Source of the DNA: Spiroplasma ixodetis Y32
Lineage (GTDB): Bacteria; Bacillota_I; Bacilli_A; Mycoplasmatales; VBWQ01
Direction: 5' to 3'
NCBI RefSeq assembly: GCF_030316605.1
Contig: NZ_CP127039.1
Span: 620,001-684,000 of the forward strand
Length of the DNA stretch: 64,000 bases
Numbering within the stretch: the stretch's first letter is position 1; every line of letters begins with the position of its first letter. This document shows positions 45,456 to 56,235 of this stretch, piece by piece. The notes beneath the pieces were generated by a model. It made no database searches and was not told the origin of the DNA. It was given only the letters and a program-made list of their open reading frames with translations. Position numbers and translations under genes: made by a program.

Positions 45456-47088
45456 TTAAATTTCTAGATTAATATAAGAAATATTTTCATTATATTTATC
45501 AAGTAAATTAATATTAGTTAAATTTGTTTCTTGTTTATCTGTTATTAAAGTTAAATCATAATTTCCAGCACCAAATATACCACTAATTTCAATCCGATTT
45601 AAATTATTAATCGGATTTTCAATTTGTAATTCAAATTCATTATCATTATCAATATGTGTAATTTTTTTATAAAATTCTAATTTAGAAAATAATTCAGATT
45701 TATTTGAACCATATAAATTTAAAGCATTTTCAATTTTATTTTTATTAATAATTATTCTTGTAAAATATTTTCCATATTCACTATTACTTAATGTTCAATC
45801 AGCTGGAATTAATGAAGGAATATTATTACTTTCTAGTTCATTAGTTATAGATAGTCAGTTAAATTGGTTATCATCTAGTTTAAATAATTCGTTTTGACTA
45901 ATATCATTATTTTTTAATTTAATGTTATTAATATCTGTAAAATCAAAATATTCAGATTTTAATATTGCTTTTATATCTTTGAATTTTCAAATTTCTTTAT
46001 CACTTGGTTTTATCGGACTTGATTTTAATTCAAAATAATAAGGTAATAATATTTTATTATCATCATTTAAACCTTTGTTTATTGATAAAAATGAATAAAT
46101 ATATTTTGATAACATCACAAATAATTGTTTAAATATTTTCATTTGTGGTAAATTTATATAATTTGGATATTCAAACTCTCATTGTTTAAATAAATTAGTA
46201 ATTATTTCGTCAGGTTTTTGTCCTGAAAATTTATCACGTAATTCTGCCATTTTATTATTTGGTTTACCTTTTTCATCATATTCTGCACCATCAAAATTTC
46301 TATTGTAATTATATTTATAACTTAACATATCTAATAATAGTTGTTGTAAACTATCAATTGATGGTGCATCTTGTATTTCAATTTCAACATCTTTAAAATT
46401 TTTAGATAATTCAATTACAATATTTCTACTTAGAAATGGTGGGTTTGGGTCTCGGTGACTATACAATACATATGGTATATTTTTTTTCATTAAAAAATCA
46501 GGTAAATTACTTGGTATTGGGTCTCCACCATCATAATTACCAATATTAGTAGTTGTTACTCTTGCATTATTAAAAACTATTTTTCTAGTTTCAGTACCAC
46601 TACCAATTTTAATCAAATCTAAAACAGATTTTTCTTCTCCAATAAATTGTTTTGCAAGATTTCATGGTAAAATTTGTTCACTAAATCATTGCTCTAATAT
46701 TCTAACTTTTGGTTGAGTTTCAATAGGCATTGATAACAGCGGAAATGCTATCTTATCTTTAACAAATAACTTTGGGTATACACTTCCCCCATATTGTCAA
46801 CTTCACCAAGTACCTTTATATTGCCGAAAATCATCTTCTAGGTGCTTTAATTTTTAAACCAATTACTTTGGTATCTTTATCTAATGGTTTTTGTAATTTA
46901 ATAATAATTGGATAACCATCACGAGTTTTAAAATCTTTAATTTTAATAATAGTTATACTTTTAGTACTTCTTGATTTTGGATTTTGATAAGGCTGTGAAT
47001 AATTATTAATGATATATAAATTATCAATATTATTTTCAGTTAATGGTTCATTTATACTAACAGCATATAACTTAAATTGATTTAATAA
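45456..47088 (-). pseudogene. Large unidentified protein on the opposite strand, frameshifted and lacking a start
   Basis: The C-terminal 460 residues are open (from about 46838 to TAA 45456), with blocks such as WSWQYGGSVYPKLFVKDKI, EQWFSEQILPWNLAKQF and GSGTETRKIVFNNARVTTTN. Near 46840 the upstream part (VSINEPLTENNIDNLYIINN, DGYPIIIKLQKPLDKDTK) is in another frame, and it stays open only to 47088, with no start codon. It could be a phage virion protein, but I do not recognise it. It is the only minus-strand gene in this phage segment. Confidence 0.5.
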
Positions 47089-47178
47089 TTATTGGGAGCG
47101 TGGCGAAGATGTCGGTAACTAAAAAGTTTTAAAAATAGCTCCTTTCTTTTTTAAACCCTTAAATTAAAAATAAATGAC

Positions 47179-47212
47179 AAAAGACGAGAATAAAAATCTT
47201 GTCTTTTTTTGT
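47179..47212 (+). terminator. Terminator
   Basis: AAAAGACGAGA pairs with TCTTGTCTTTT (one G-T pair) around a short A-rich loop, followed by T's. Confidence 0.6.
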
Positions 47213-47472
47213 AATTGTAAAATTTTAAAATTTTTAATAAACCTCTTTAGCACTATTATCAACACGTGTTAAGGAATTAAAAAAGTGAACTACAACACAG
47301 TTGTTAAAAATAGTAGCTAGCATGTGGACTTGCATGGATAAATAAAAAGTGGAGTGATACCTAATAAAATATACTAACCATTTAATGGTAATTCTTGGGG
47401 TGGGAGCGAATTGGAAACTAGTATATATAGACCTGTTGTAGGGACCTATTGTATTAATTCTATTCTTTATTT

Positions 47473-47515
47473 AACCAACCTTGCCACTCCCCAGTGAGCA
47501 AGTGTTGGTTTTATT
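47473..47515 (+). terminator. Strong terminator at the end of the noncoding stretch
   Basis: AACCAACCTTGCCACT and AGTGAGCAAGTGTTGGTT form a 16-bp stem with two single-base bulges and a CCCC loop, followed by TTATTTTTT. It would end a transcript coming from about 47240. Confidence 0.75.
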
Positions 47516-47793
47516 TTTTATTTTTTTTGAAAAAATTTTTGGGCGAGAAAATAAATTTCAAACTTGTAAAAAAAATTGAGCGGTGCCGGTTCAATTAAAA
47601 TATTAATTTGCTAAACGCAAATTAAATAAATATTGAATCGAATGCCTCAATGTTTTTTAAAATTTCATAATTTATTTTTGAGCCCAGAATTTCTGGAATT
47701 AATAAAACGAATAGTAGTATTATTAATAATCTAAAAATCAAAATATATGTTCTTTATGCTAGAAGCAACAGAACATATTAGGAAAGGATTATT

Positions 47794-48306
47794 ATGCAAA
47801 TAGAATTTAAAAAAGAACAAATTATTAAAGATAAACCACAATCTATTCTTATTGATTATGGTGAATATAAATTACAATGTCCAAAATGAATGGTTAAAAA
47901 TAATAGTTTGATTGCTGATGATAAATATACATATTGAGTTTTTAATTTAGAAAATATTAAAAGAGAGTTAAGTGGTAATGAATTAATAAAATTATTAGAA
48001 CCATATATTAAAGACCAAAAAATAACTGTTAATAAACCAATTGTTCCAAAAGAATATTATCTTAATGATATAAAACTTGAAACATTAACATTTTATGAAC
48101 AGCATAATAGTTGATTTATGGGTGAAATAACTGATAACAAAACTAAAATTACTAATCCTTGTTTTAAATATAACATTACGTGAGAAGAAAACAGAAAAGG
48201 TTTGAAAATAAATAATCCATATAAACATGATGATTTACCAATTAATTATATAATTACTTCTTATAAGGAAATTTCAACTCATAATGAAAAAGTATTTTTA
48301 ATATAA
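47794..48306 (+). CDS. Hypothetical phage protein, 170 aa
   Basis: Starts MQIEFKKEQIIKDKPQSILI after GGAAAGGATTATT. Soluble, with a YKLQCPKWMVKNNSL block and a C-terminal YIITSYKEISTHNEKVFLI. Its stop codon overlaps the next start (TAATG), so it is translationally coupled to the RuvC-like gene. It may be a DNA-metabolism accessory protein from its position, but no domain is recognised. Confidence 0.6.
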
Positions 48307-48776
48307 TGCAATATGAATTAATTATTGGAATTGACCCTGCTGGAATTGGTAGTAATGGAATTGTTATTTATTCAAATGAAACTAATAATATTATCTTTAA
48401 TGAAACATTTAAAACAAAAACTATTTTAGAAAGTAAAAAAATGTATAAAGAATATTTTGAATTAATTAAAAAAAATGAGACTAAAAAAATATTAGTTATT
48501 GTAGAAAATTTCTTTTTAAATTCAAAACAATTATTAACTAATCCGCTAGCAACCCCTAAAATTATTGGTGCTTTAATGATATTAGCAGAAGATGTTATGA
48601 ACTGAGATTATTTAGAAAGCGAAGCAAAAAATAAAATTAAAATAGAAAATTATAAAGGAAATATAAAATTAACAAAACATGAACAAGATGCATATAAGCA
48701 TATTCAATATTATTTAAGGAATTATAAAAATGAAAGAGAAAGCAAATTATGTCAAATTAACAGTAAAACTGAGTAA
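48306..48776 (+). CDS. RuvC-like / RNase H-fold nuclease, phage
   Basis: 156 aa. N-terminal IIGIDPAGIGSNGIVIYSN carries the first catalytic Asp of the RuvC fold. KILVIVENFFLNSKQL supplies a Glu on the next core strand, and KHEQDAYKHIQYYL supplies acidic residues (E, D) at the C-terminal helix. Such phage enzymes resolve Holliday junctions before packaging. It overlaps the gene before it by one base and the next by 47 bp. Confidence 0.65.
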
Positions 48777-49023
48777 CACTATTGAAGCAAAAAATTATGA
48801 AAAAGGTGACAAAGAATTATATTATAGTGTTCGTGGTCAATGAAATGGATTAAACTATGTTACTTTAATTTTTAACAACCCAAAACTTTATAATCGATGT
48901 ATTTTATTAAACAAAAATGATGAAATTTTAGTAACTGGTGAAATCTTTAATAATTGAAATATGAATATAAATCGTGCATTTTGTTCAATTAATGTTAAAT
49001 GATTTAAAAAATGAAAAGAGTAA
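48730..49023 (+). CDS. Small OB-fold-like protein, possible ssDNA-binding protein
   Basis: 97 aa, beta-rich: VKLTVKLSNTIEAKNYEKGD, ELYYSVRGQWNGLNYVTLIF, EILVTGEIFNNWNMNINRAF, then CSINVKWFKKWKE. Alternating strands and the placing beside a recombination nuclease suggest an SSB-like OB fold. This is a structural guess. It overlaps both neighbours. Confidence 0.45.
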
Positions 49024-49187
49024 AAAAAATGATAGTATGAAAAATTTTATTAATAGTACTAATATTAATAACAAGTATAACATTAATAATATTTTTAATT
49101 TATATATTTAAAGATTTAAAAAATGAATATAAAGTTTTAAAACTATTAAATTCAATTGTAAAAGATATAAAAAAGAAAGGAGAATAA
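49011..49187 (+). CDS. Single-helix membrane micro-protein
   Basis: 58 aa. Starts MKRVKKMIVWK; one helix over residues 11-32, then a charged tail (DLKNEYKVLKLLNSIVKDIK). The start overlaps the end of the SSB-like gene. Membrane micro-proteins in phage operons can be holins or host-exclusion factors; no evidence separates these. Confidence 0.5.
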
Positions 49188-49190
49188 ATA

Positions 49191-49319
49191 ATGAATAAAG
49201 AAAAATTACTTGAACATTTAAAAAATATATATTATGGATATAAATTAACAGATTATTCAATTGATATTATTAAAATTTTAATTAATAAAATTGAAAATGG
49301 TGAATTTGATAATGAATAA
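49191..49319 (+). CDS. Micro-protein of the MNKEK family (first)
   Basis: 42 aa. AAGAAAGGAGAATAAATA precedes the ATG. Starts MNKEKLLEHLKNIYYGYKLT and ends IENGEFDNE. It overlaps the next gene by 8 bp, which begins the same way. Confidence 0.55.
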   Translation: MNKEKLLEHLKNIYYGYKLTDYSIDIIKILINKIENGEFDNE

Positions 49320-49479
49320 AGAAAAATTACTTGAATATCTTAAATATGAATGAGAATGAACGAAAAAAACAAGATATGATGTTAAGTTAAATAATGAAGT
49401 TATAAGAACTCATTTTAATGGAAGATTAAATTTTATATCTGAATTAAATGAAAAAATTAGAAATGGAGAATTTGACTAA
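49312..49479 (+). CDS. Micro-protein of the MNKEK family (second)
   Basis: 55 aa. MNKEKLLEYLKYEWEWTKKT ... INEKIRNGEFD-type end. Paralogue of the gene at 49191 and of 63286-63444. Its stop codon overlaps the next start (TAATG). Confidence 0.55.
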
Positions 49480-49715
49480 TGATAATATTACCTAGTTTGT
49501 TTGAAAATAAAGATGAAATTGAAATATTATCACCATTTCCAAAAGCAATTCATACAAGTAATGATATTAGAGCAATTATTTTAAGACAATACCCAAATGT
49601 TAAATCAAAACACATAATTGTTTCTGACCCCGAAAGTAATGTTGCATTAATAGTTGGTGATAATGATGTTTATCAAGGTTGAATTAAATTAACAATTAAA
49701 AAATTAGAAAATTAA
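49479..49715 (+). CDS. Hypothetical phage protein, 78 aa
   Basis: MIILPSLFENKDEIEILSPF ... NDIRAIILRQYPNVKSKHII, with a TGA Trp near residue 68 (YQGWIKLTIKKLEN). A small alpha/beta protein; no family is recognised. It is coupled to the gene before it by stop-start overlap, and GGAG follows its stop for the next gene. Confidence 0.55.
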
Positions 49716-49726
49716 AGGAGATTAAA

Positions 49727-50527
49727 ATGCCAAATATAGAAAATCAATCAAATTATACTTTAACTAAATTAATTAGAACTGGAATAAGCCCAATTTGTGC
49801 AATGATTGGTACAAGTGCTTATTATGGTCAAGTAATAGGTAATCCATTATTAGGTTCAATTAATAGTTTATTATTTGGTAAAAAATTAGGTTTAGATATA
49901 TGAAATTTAAATCAAAGACCAAATACTAAAACTAAATTAATTAATAGTAGTAAAAAAATATTACTAGGTTTAGGAACAATTGGATTAGCAAATTATAGTA
50001 AATGAATAGAAAATAATATTACTCCAATTATTCCAATAACACCAACTCCAATAACTATTACAACTACAACAGAAGGTCATCCATGATTATTATTAAATAA
50101 ACAAGAACAGCAGGAATTAATGGATTGAGATACTTATATTTCATTAAATGCTTATGGTATATCAAATCTTATTAGTGGATTAACTGAATTAATACCTAAT
50201 AGATTTGAAAATATAAGAAAGATTTGTAATATGGCTACTGGTGGATGTTTAATATCAAGTGGTGTAGCAATGGGTATTAATAATGATTTTAATAATGCTT
50301 ATGCAGTGCCAACAATAGTTGCTGGTGCAAGTGAAATTATTCATAATTTATTACCTATTGAAACTATACATAATAATGAAGAATTACAAGAAACTTCATT
50401 TACAAATGAACATGCTAGATTAGTTAATAATAGTGAAATAAACAATTATGGTAGTAATTTTCATGAAGTATCATTACATGATGATAATGATACATTAAAT
50501 TGAGATTATAACCATATGAGTTTATAA
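49727..50527 (+). CDS. Hypothetical phage membrane-associated protein, 266 aa
   Basis: GGAGATTAAA precedes the ATG. Glycine-rich hydrophobic stretches lie at about residues 18-50 (GISPICAMIGTSAYYGQVIG) and 74-92 (ILLGLGTIGLANY), then a Pro/Thr-rich hinge (ITPTPITITTTTEGH), another glycine-rich hydrophobic segment (MATGGCLISSGVAMGI) and an Asn/Asp-rich C-terminus. The second segment holds a broken copy at 63460-64000. It may be a virion-associated or DNA-ejection protein from composition, which is only a guess. Confidence 0.55.
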
Positions 50528-50556
50528 AATAAAATAATTGAAAGGAAAATATTGAA

Positions 50557-50745
50557 ATGAAAGAACTTATACATGAATTAATAATTATTGGAACAAGTGT
50601 TGGAACATTAATTTGTAGAGAATTAATTGTTTTATTAAAACGATTTATCACAACTCCAAAACATGTTAGAGCAAATAACAAAATTATAAAACATCAAAAA
50701 AAATTAGCAAAATTAAACGAAAAAATTAATAAAGAAAATAAATAA
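50557..50745 (+). CDS. Small membrane protein before the scaffold gene (holin-like size)
   Basis: 62 aa. One helix at about residues 6-30 (LIIIGTSVGTLICRELIVLL), then a basic tail (KHVRANNKIIKHQKKLAKLN). GAAAGGAAAATATTGAA precedes the ATG. Size and layout could suit a holin, but its place among head genes does not prove that. The copy at 63064-63252 is nearly identical. Confidence 0.55.
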   Translation: MKELIHELIIIGTSVGTLICRELIVLLKRFITTPKHVRANNKIIKHQKKLAKLNEKINKENK

Positions 50746-50761
50746 AAAAGTGGTGATGTAA

Positions 50762-51142
50762 ATGTTAGAAAATGAAAATAATGTTCAACAAACAACTGAA
50801 CCTTTAACTGAAAATAATGCTTCTTCACAAGAAATAGAAAATAAAGTTAATGAAGCAGAAAATAAGTTAAATAAACTTAATCAAGAAATTAAAGAAAAAG
50901 AAATGATTAATATATTTAAAAAATATCAAGTTAAAACTGAATTTTATGATTATTTAAAATTTAAAACAAGTAATATAGAAAATTCAAAAATTGAAGAAAC
51001 TATTAAAAAAATGATTAAAGAACAACCGGTATTTAAACAAACAATTAATACAGGTGGCAATAAACAAATAATTATTAATAATAATAAAACAAATGATAAA
51101 GAAAATTTTTTAATTAATTATAAAAAGAAAAATTATTTATAA
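50762..51142 (+). CDS. Scaffold-like head protein
   Basis: 126 aa, acidic and helical, with a coiled-coil core (IENKVNEAENKLNKLNQEIK) and a C-terminus ending LINYKKKNYL. It lies 18 bp before the capsid-like gene. Short acidic coiled-coil proteins directly upstream of the major capsid gene are usually scaffolds. GTGGTGATG precedes the start. Confidence 0.6.
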   Translation: MLENENNVQQTTEPLTENNASSQEIENKVNEAENKLNKLNQEIKEKEMINIFKKYQVKTEFYDYLKFKTSNIENSKIEETIKKMIKEQPVFKQTINTGGNKQIIINNNKTNDKENFLINYKKKNYL

Positions 51143-51160
51143 ACGAAAGGAAGAAATAAA

Positions 51161-52345
51161 ATGTCAGTACCATTTAATCAAAATTTAGACAATACAGAGA
51201 GATTAGTAGAAGCACCAGAATTTATAGAGTTTTTTAAAATTTCAAATAGTCCATGGGCAAACTTTTTTCCTACTGAAATTGTTGACTCAGTAAATATTGA
51301 GTTTATTGTTAAAAAACCAAAAAAACCGGAAGTAAAAATTATTGCTTGGGATGATAAAAGTAAAAGATATGAATTACCATATGTTGATACTGATAAAATT
51401 AGTAAAAAAATAACTAAAAAATATCTTGCAGGAGAAATTATTGCAGATGTAGATTTAAAAGCAAATAATGGACAAAATTTATTAGATAGTATGCAATATG
51501 AAGTTGCAAATGATTTAGCAGATAAATTGGCAATTGATGATACACAAGCAATTGCAAAATTTGCTACTAAAATCGATATTGAAGATACAACACCAGTAGG
51601 CTATTTAAAATCAATGTTATCTGCTTGAAATACTTTATTTCAATTTAGAAACATTGCAAATAGTAAATTTTTTATTACTAATGGTCTTTATGATAGTTTA
51701 GTTTATTTAGCAGATAATAAAGGTTTAATTACCGATAATCAGTTGGCACAACAATTACGTTTAAATGGAAATAATTTATATGTAAAAGGTGTATTATGTG
51801 AAATCGTTCTTGATGACTATATGATTTTTACTAATGATAAAAATGAACAACAATTAATGACCTTTATTTTAGCAACACCAAGAGCGATGAAAAGATACAT
51901 GATAGAAAATACAGTTATTTATGTAGATTTTATTAAAGATGATAAAGCAGGAAGAGCATATAAAGTTGCTGGTGAAGTTGTTGGAGAAGCAATACCATAT
52001 ATTTCTAATAATGAAACAACATCAAGATGAATGTTATGTGGAGTTATTAAAACAGAAAAAACTGGTTTAAAAACTAAAATTACAGTTTTAACAACAAATA
52101 TTACTGCAAATGTTAATAACAATAATAGTGAATTAAATACAGAAATAAAAAGTACTAATGAACTTAAATCATTAAATCCAAATTTAACAAATCCAACTAT
52201 TAAATATTTTAGTGATGCACAAGGAAAAACTAATGTAAGTAATCAAAAACAAAAAGCAGGTGACTTATATATAACTATTACTGCAAATGTTAATGACTTA
52301 AATTATAAAGGAACAACAAATTTAATTAAAATAACTCTTAAATAA
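51161..52345 (+). CDS. Major capsid-like protein
   Basis: 394 aa with two TGA Trp that split it under the standard code. Starts MSVPFNQNLDNTERLVEAPE after GAAAGGAAG. Features such as ANNGQNLLDSMQYEVANDLA (a helix with DxxQ), the NSKFFITNGLYDSLVYLADN block, and a receptor-like C-terminal beta domain (ITANVNNNNSELNTEIKSTN; AGDLYITITANVNDLNYKGT) fit an HK97-fold capsid protein. Named from position after the scaffold-like gene and from length. The second copy at 61467-62651 is almost identical. Confidence 0.65.
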
Positions 52346-52871
52346 AGGAAATTAATATCATGCCAATTGGTACAACTAGTACAGCAATACTTTTAAACAT
52401 AAATAAACCAAAACATACTAGAACAAGTAACCAACAAGAAAATAAAAGTTTTTGATGAGAAATTTTAGAAATGATTGGTGTACAAGTTATAGCAGTAGCA
52501 CTTGCTCCTTTTACTGGTGGTTTAAGTGAAAGCGTAGCACTTGGATTAGGTGCAAGTGATTTAGTTGCTAGTATTAGTGCTGTTGGTGTAGAATTTTTAA
52601 CTGATTTTACTATTAATCAAGTTTATGATTATTTAAAAGGAAATGTAACAAAATTAAATACTTTCTTTAATGTATTACCTGCATTTGCTGGACTAAATAA
52701 AATTAGTCGTGGTTATCGTACTACTAAATTTATTAATTTAGCACAAAAAACTAAAACATTAGAACAAATAGGTGTTAAAGAAGCAAAAAATTTACAAGAA
52801 ATTATTAGTCAAGTAAGTAGAAAAGAAATTTTAACAGATAAAATTATTGGTAATAAACGTTATTTATTTAA

Positions 52872-53812
52872 CGGACTTCTCCCCACATGTACTTGTGGAG
52901 GAAACAATGAAATTGAATGAGTTCAACAATGCTTTTCAAACAGAACAGGATTGTTTAAAATATATAGCAAGTTTGAAGAAAAACAAATGTATCATGTGTT
53001 CTTGAACAAGTTTGAATACTTCTAATTTAAGAAGAATAAGATGTTTGAAATGTCATCAAACATTTAGTATTCTTCATGGCACCATTTTTTACAAGTCACA
53101 AACACCTTTGAGATTTTGATTTTATCTCATCTTTAGATGAATAAACACCAAACATGGAATTACATCAACTGATGTTGCAAAAGAATTGGGTGTGACTTTG
53201 AAAACTGCTTGAAGAATGGGTCATGAAATCAGAAATCGTATTGCCAAACAAGAACATCAATTTATTGTTGAGGGCATAGTGCAAATGGATGAAATGTATC
53301 TTTCACATATGGGTTTTAAAAAACAAGGAAGATCTTTGATAAATAAAACATTAATTGTTGGGATTTATGAAAAAACAACCAATAATTTAATTGTGAAAGT
53401 AATCAAAAACGCAAAAAGTAAAAATCTTTTGCAGTTTGCAAGAAACCATATTTCTTCAAAGTGTGATGTACATACTGATTCTTGAAAAGGATATCGTGAT
53501 TTCAAATCACTTTTCCCTAATCACAAAACAGTTAACCATCAAGATGGTTATGTTTCAAAAATTGGCGTAAATACCAATCAAATTGAATCAGTATGAAAAC
53601 ATATACGAAGAACATTTAAAACACATATCAAAGTTGCAAAACATCATGTTCATTTATATGCCAAAGAAGCTGCATATAAATTCAACAAGATACCTACTTT
53701 TGAAACTGTAATGCTATGTTTCATTTAAAAATGTGGGGAGAAGTCCGTAGATAGGCTTTTCTCAGCATTTATGTGATAAAATTTAAAAATAGTACATAAA
53801 GGGAGAAAAGCC
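52872..53812 (+). mobile_element. IS1595-like element, copy 14
   Basis: 941 bp, TTATTTAA duplicated on both sides, inside the large virion protein gene of prophage segment 1. Confidence 0.95.
52907..53728 (+). CDS. IS1595-family transposase (copy 14)
   Basis: Intact 273-aa frame, with core residues as in the reference copy. Confidence 0.9.
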
Positions 53813-55009
53813 TTATTTAATTATAGTTTTGCTCCTAATCGTGAAACAATAATCCAAAATTTGGGTTATGTTGCTGAAAGACAATATAAAAATAATTTTC
53901 AAAAATTAGAAGCACAAGAATTAAAAGATTATTTAATATTACAAAATACATTAATAAAACTAAGTCCACAATTAACTCCAAAATTTAAAATTAAAGATAT
54001 CGAAAAAGCAAATAACTTTTTAAAAAAATATAATACTGATTTAAAAGAAGTATTAAAAATGAACCAATATGAATGATTAAATTTAGTTCATACAATACAT
54101 ACAGAAAATAGATATGGAAAAACTTTAATTTTAGATTTACAAAAAATTCGTGCAAATACTATTAAATTTAATTTTAAAAATAGTATTATTCATCAACTTG
54201 TTTTAAAAGCAAATCAAACTTTTAAATATTTTGATATTAGATTTTATTTAAAAAAAGGTTTAAATAAATTTTGAAAAGATACTCCATATTTTGAAAAATT
54301 ACGAGAAAGTATATATAAATTACAAGAAAAATTTGAAAAGTTAGAAAAACAAGTATTTGAAAAAATTAATAAATTAAAAGAAAAAACAACAGATTTATTT
54401 ACTACTGCTGAAAAGAGAGCAATAAAACATGCACAATTAATACCATTAAATTCGCCAGTATTTATGGGTTGTAAAATTCAACCTTTATCATTAGATAAAT
54501 GTGCAATTACTATTTATCATCGCAATCCTAAATATAAACCAATTACAGTTGTTGATAGTATTCTTAAAGCAGAAGCTTTTGTTACTCAAATACATCCATT
54601 CCATTGATATCGTTGATATAGTGGTTGATACATTGGTTATGGAGTTAATCAAAATAAATGATTAAAAGCAATAGCATTTGCACCACCGGTTGTTCAACAA
54701 ATAATTAGAGATAGTTTTAAAGTATACAGAGAAATATTTAGAATCGTAAGAACTTATCATAAAGTAGTAAATGTTATTAATAATCCTATTGAAAATATTA
54801 ATAAATCATTTAAAAATATTGGTTTAAAATTTTCAGTTAATACTTTATTTGGTGCAGGATTATTACATCATTTAGAAAAATTTGCATATAGTCAAGTTGC
54901 AGAAAAAGGTAAGAAAAAGTTACAAAAAGAAATTATTCATATATCACATAGAAAAACTAAAACAAAAACTAAACATTATAAAAAAGCATTTTTTAAGGAA
55001 TGATAAATT

Positions 55010-55960
55010 ATGATTAATAAACTTTGAACTGGTGTCAGTCTTGAAAATTATAATAACTGATATCCATTAACTGGAAAAATTACAGAAACACCACAGCAAT
55101 ATATACAAACATGACCAAATGTTAATGATTGATTTAAAACTTTTGCTATTCGTGCTCAAAATGATATTAATGCTTATCTTGGTTTTATTTTATCTAAATT
55201 TCCTTTTGATAGTTTTAAAGATGAATTAATTAAAGAAACATTAAGAGATATGGTTTATGTAACCGCTGAACATTGAGTATTTAATCGTACACCAATTGAA
55301 TTTAATGTTGATGCTACTATTCAGTTTAATAATGGTAGTCAATTTAGTGCAAATAGTATTCCTACAATTAATGTTTGAGATTTAGCACCAAGTAGAATGA
55401 AAATATGGGCAAGACTAACAGAATTAAAACAAATATTATCAAATTATAATGATGATGAAATAGATGTTGAAAAAATTGATTTAAAAGCATTTTATACTAG
55501 AAATCAAGTTGATGAATTAATCGAACAACAAAAAGAATTTACATTATCAAAACAAATTAAATTATATGATGATTTAGTTGATGATAATGAAAATGAAATA
55601 TATAGAGGTCCTGTTAGTAAATTTATTAATAAAGGTTATGTTGCAACTGATTATGATAAAGAAACTGAAACAATGATTTTAGATTGACCTGATGAAATTG
55701 GAACATTACCACCAGAAGCATTACAAAATAATCCACAAATTGGTGATTATACACATGCGCCAACTTGTGATTTTTCTGCTAAACAACAAAAACGAATTAC
55801 TACTAATGAAAATAATATAACTAAATTGAATGATGAATTAACCAAAACTAATGAAAATATTGATGATATTAAAAATAATTGATTTAATATTGTAACTAGT
55901 CCTTTATGAAAAAAATGTCTTCTTTTATTCCAAGTAATGAATTTGGAAAAATATATTTAG
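55010..55960 (+). CDS. Phage tail-associated protein, 316 aa
   Basis: Starts MINKLWTGVSLENYNNWYPL, three nucleotides after the stop of the gene before it. Blocks: RTPIEFNVDATIQFNNGSQF, AFYTRNQVDELIEQQKE (similar to helix-strand units of phage tail and fibre proteins), and a coiled-coil end (NENNITKLNDELTKTNENID). It overlaps the next gene by 55 bp in the -1 frame. At A7 (55909-55915) a -1 slip would fuse the two. Role as tail or baseplate part is inferred from neighbours. Confidence 0.6.
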
Positions 55961-56235
55961 CAATATGGGGTTACATTTATCAACCACCTAGTACTCCTAC
56001 TGATAATTACATATATAGTAATAAAAAAACTATATTTAATTTAGGTGGTGAAATTCAAAGAACAACACAAAAAACTATTAAGTTAGATGAGTTAATTGTA
56101 AATGATAATGTAAAAATCCAATTATTATTTACTAAGGAATCAAATGACATTACTGTTGTCTCTAATGATATTAATTATCAATCTAGTTCTATTGTATTAT
56201 ATCAATATATAGGAAAAGGAAGACCTGTAGATTAG
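55906..56235 (+). pseudogene. Tail-fibre-like protein, 3' end lost to the IS481-like element
   Basis: MKKMSSFIPSNEFGKIYLAI to QYIGKG, then runs into the IS at 56226 and stops at TAG. The copy at 58063-58856 goes on with fibre-type repeats, so this one has lost most of its length. Confidence 0.75.

Larger units (their letters stand above)
47089..47793. other. Long noncoding stretch with hairpins; candidate structured RNA or phage control region
   Basis: No coding frame of note over 700 bp. It is visibly richer in G and C than its surroundings between 47240 and 47510. It contains a terminator at 47179-47212, the stretch ending in the strong terminator at 47473-47515, and further hairpins such as TTAATTTGCTAAACGCAAATTAA (near 47612-47634) and CCAGAATTTCTGG (near 47686-47698). 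The GGGAGC at 47094 and GCTCC at 47147 could pair. It separates the minus-strand gene from the plus-strand gene set starting at 47794. Confidence 0.5.
52360..55006 (+). pseudogene. Large virion protein (565 aa), split by IS1595 copy 14
   Basis: MPIGTTSTAILLNINKPKHT starts after AAAGGAAATTAATATC. A hydrophobic segment (MIGVQVIAVALAPFTGGLSE) and long helical regions (KLQEKFEKLEKQVFEKINKL) follow, and late in the protein WYRWYSGWYIGYG and PPVVQQIIRDSFKVYREIF. The IS (52872-53812) interrupts codon 171 with TTATTTAA duplicated; taking it out restores the frame to TAA 55006. The second prophage segment keeps it whole. Membrane-plus-helix build suggests an ejection, minor head or tape-measure-like protein; no family is recognised. 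Confidence 0.65.
42660..56225 (+). mobile_element. Prophage segment 1 (tailed-phage type), 3' end cut by an IS
   Basis: Terminase, RuvC-like nuclease, scaffold-like, capsid-like and tail-fibre-like genes run mainly on the plus strand. The left boundary is at or just before 42660, beside the ISLre2 gene. The right boundary is the IS481-like element. IS1595 copy 14 interrupts one virion gene. No integrase or attachment site is visible. Confidence 0.75.

Noticed and set aside
47240..47530. Possible tmRNA or tRNA cluster in the noncoding prophage stretch
   Set aside because: No acceptor-stem pairing, T-loop or CCA end could be found. Left as an unnamed structured RNA candidate.
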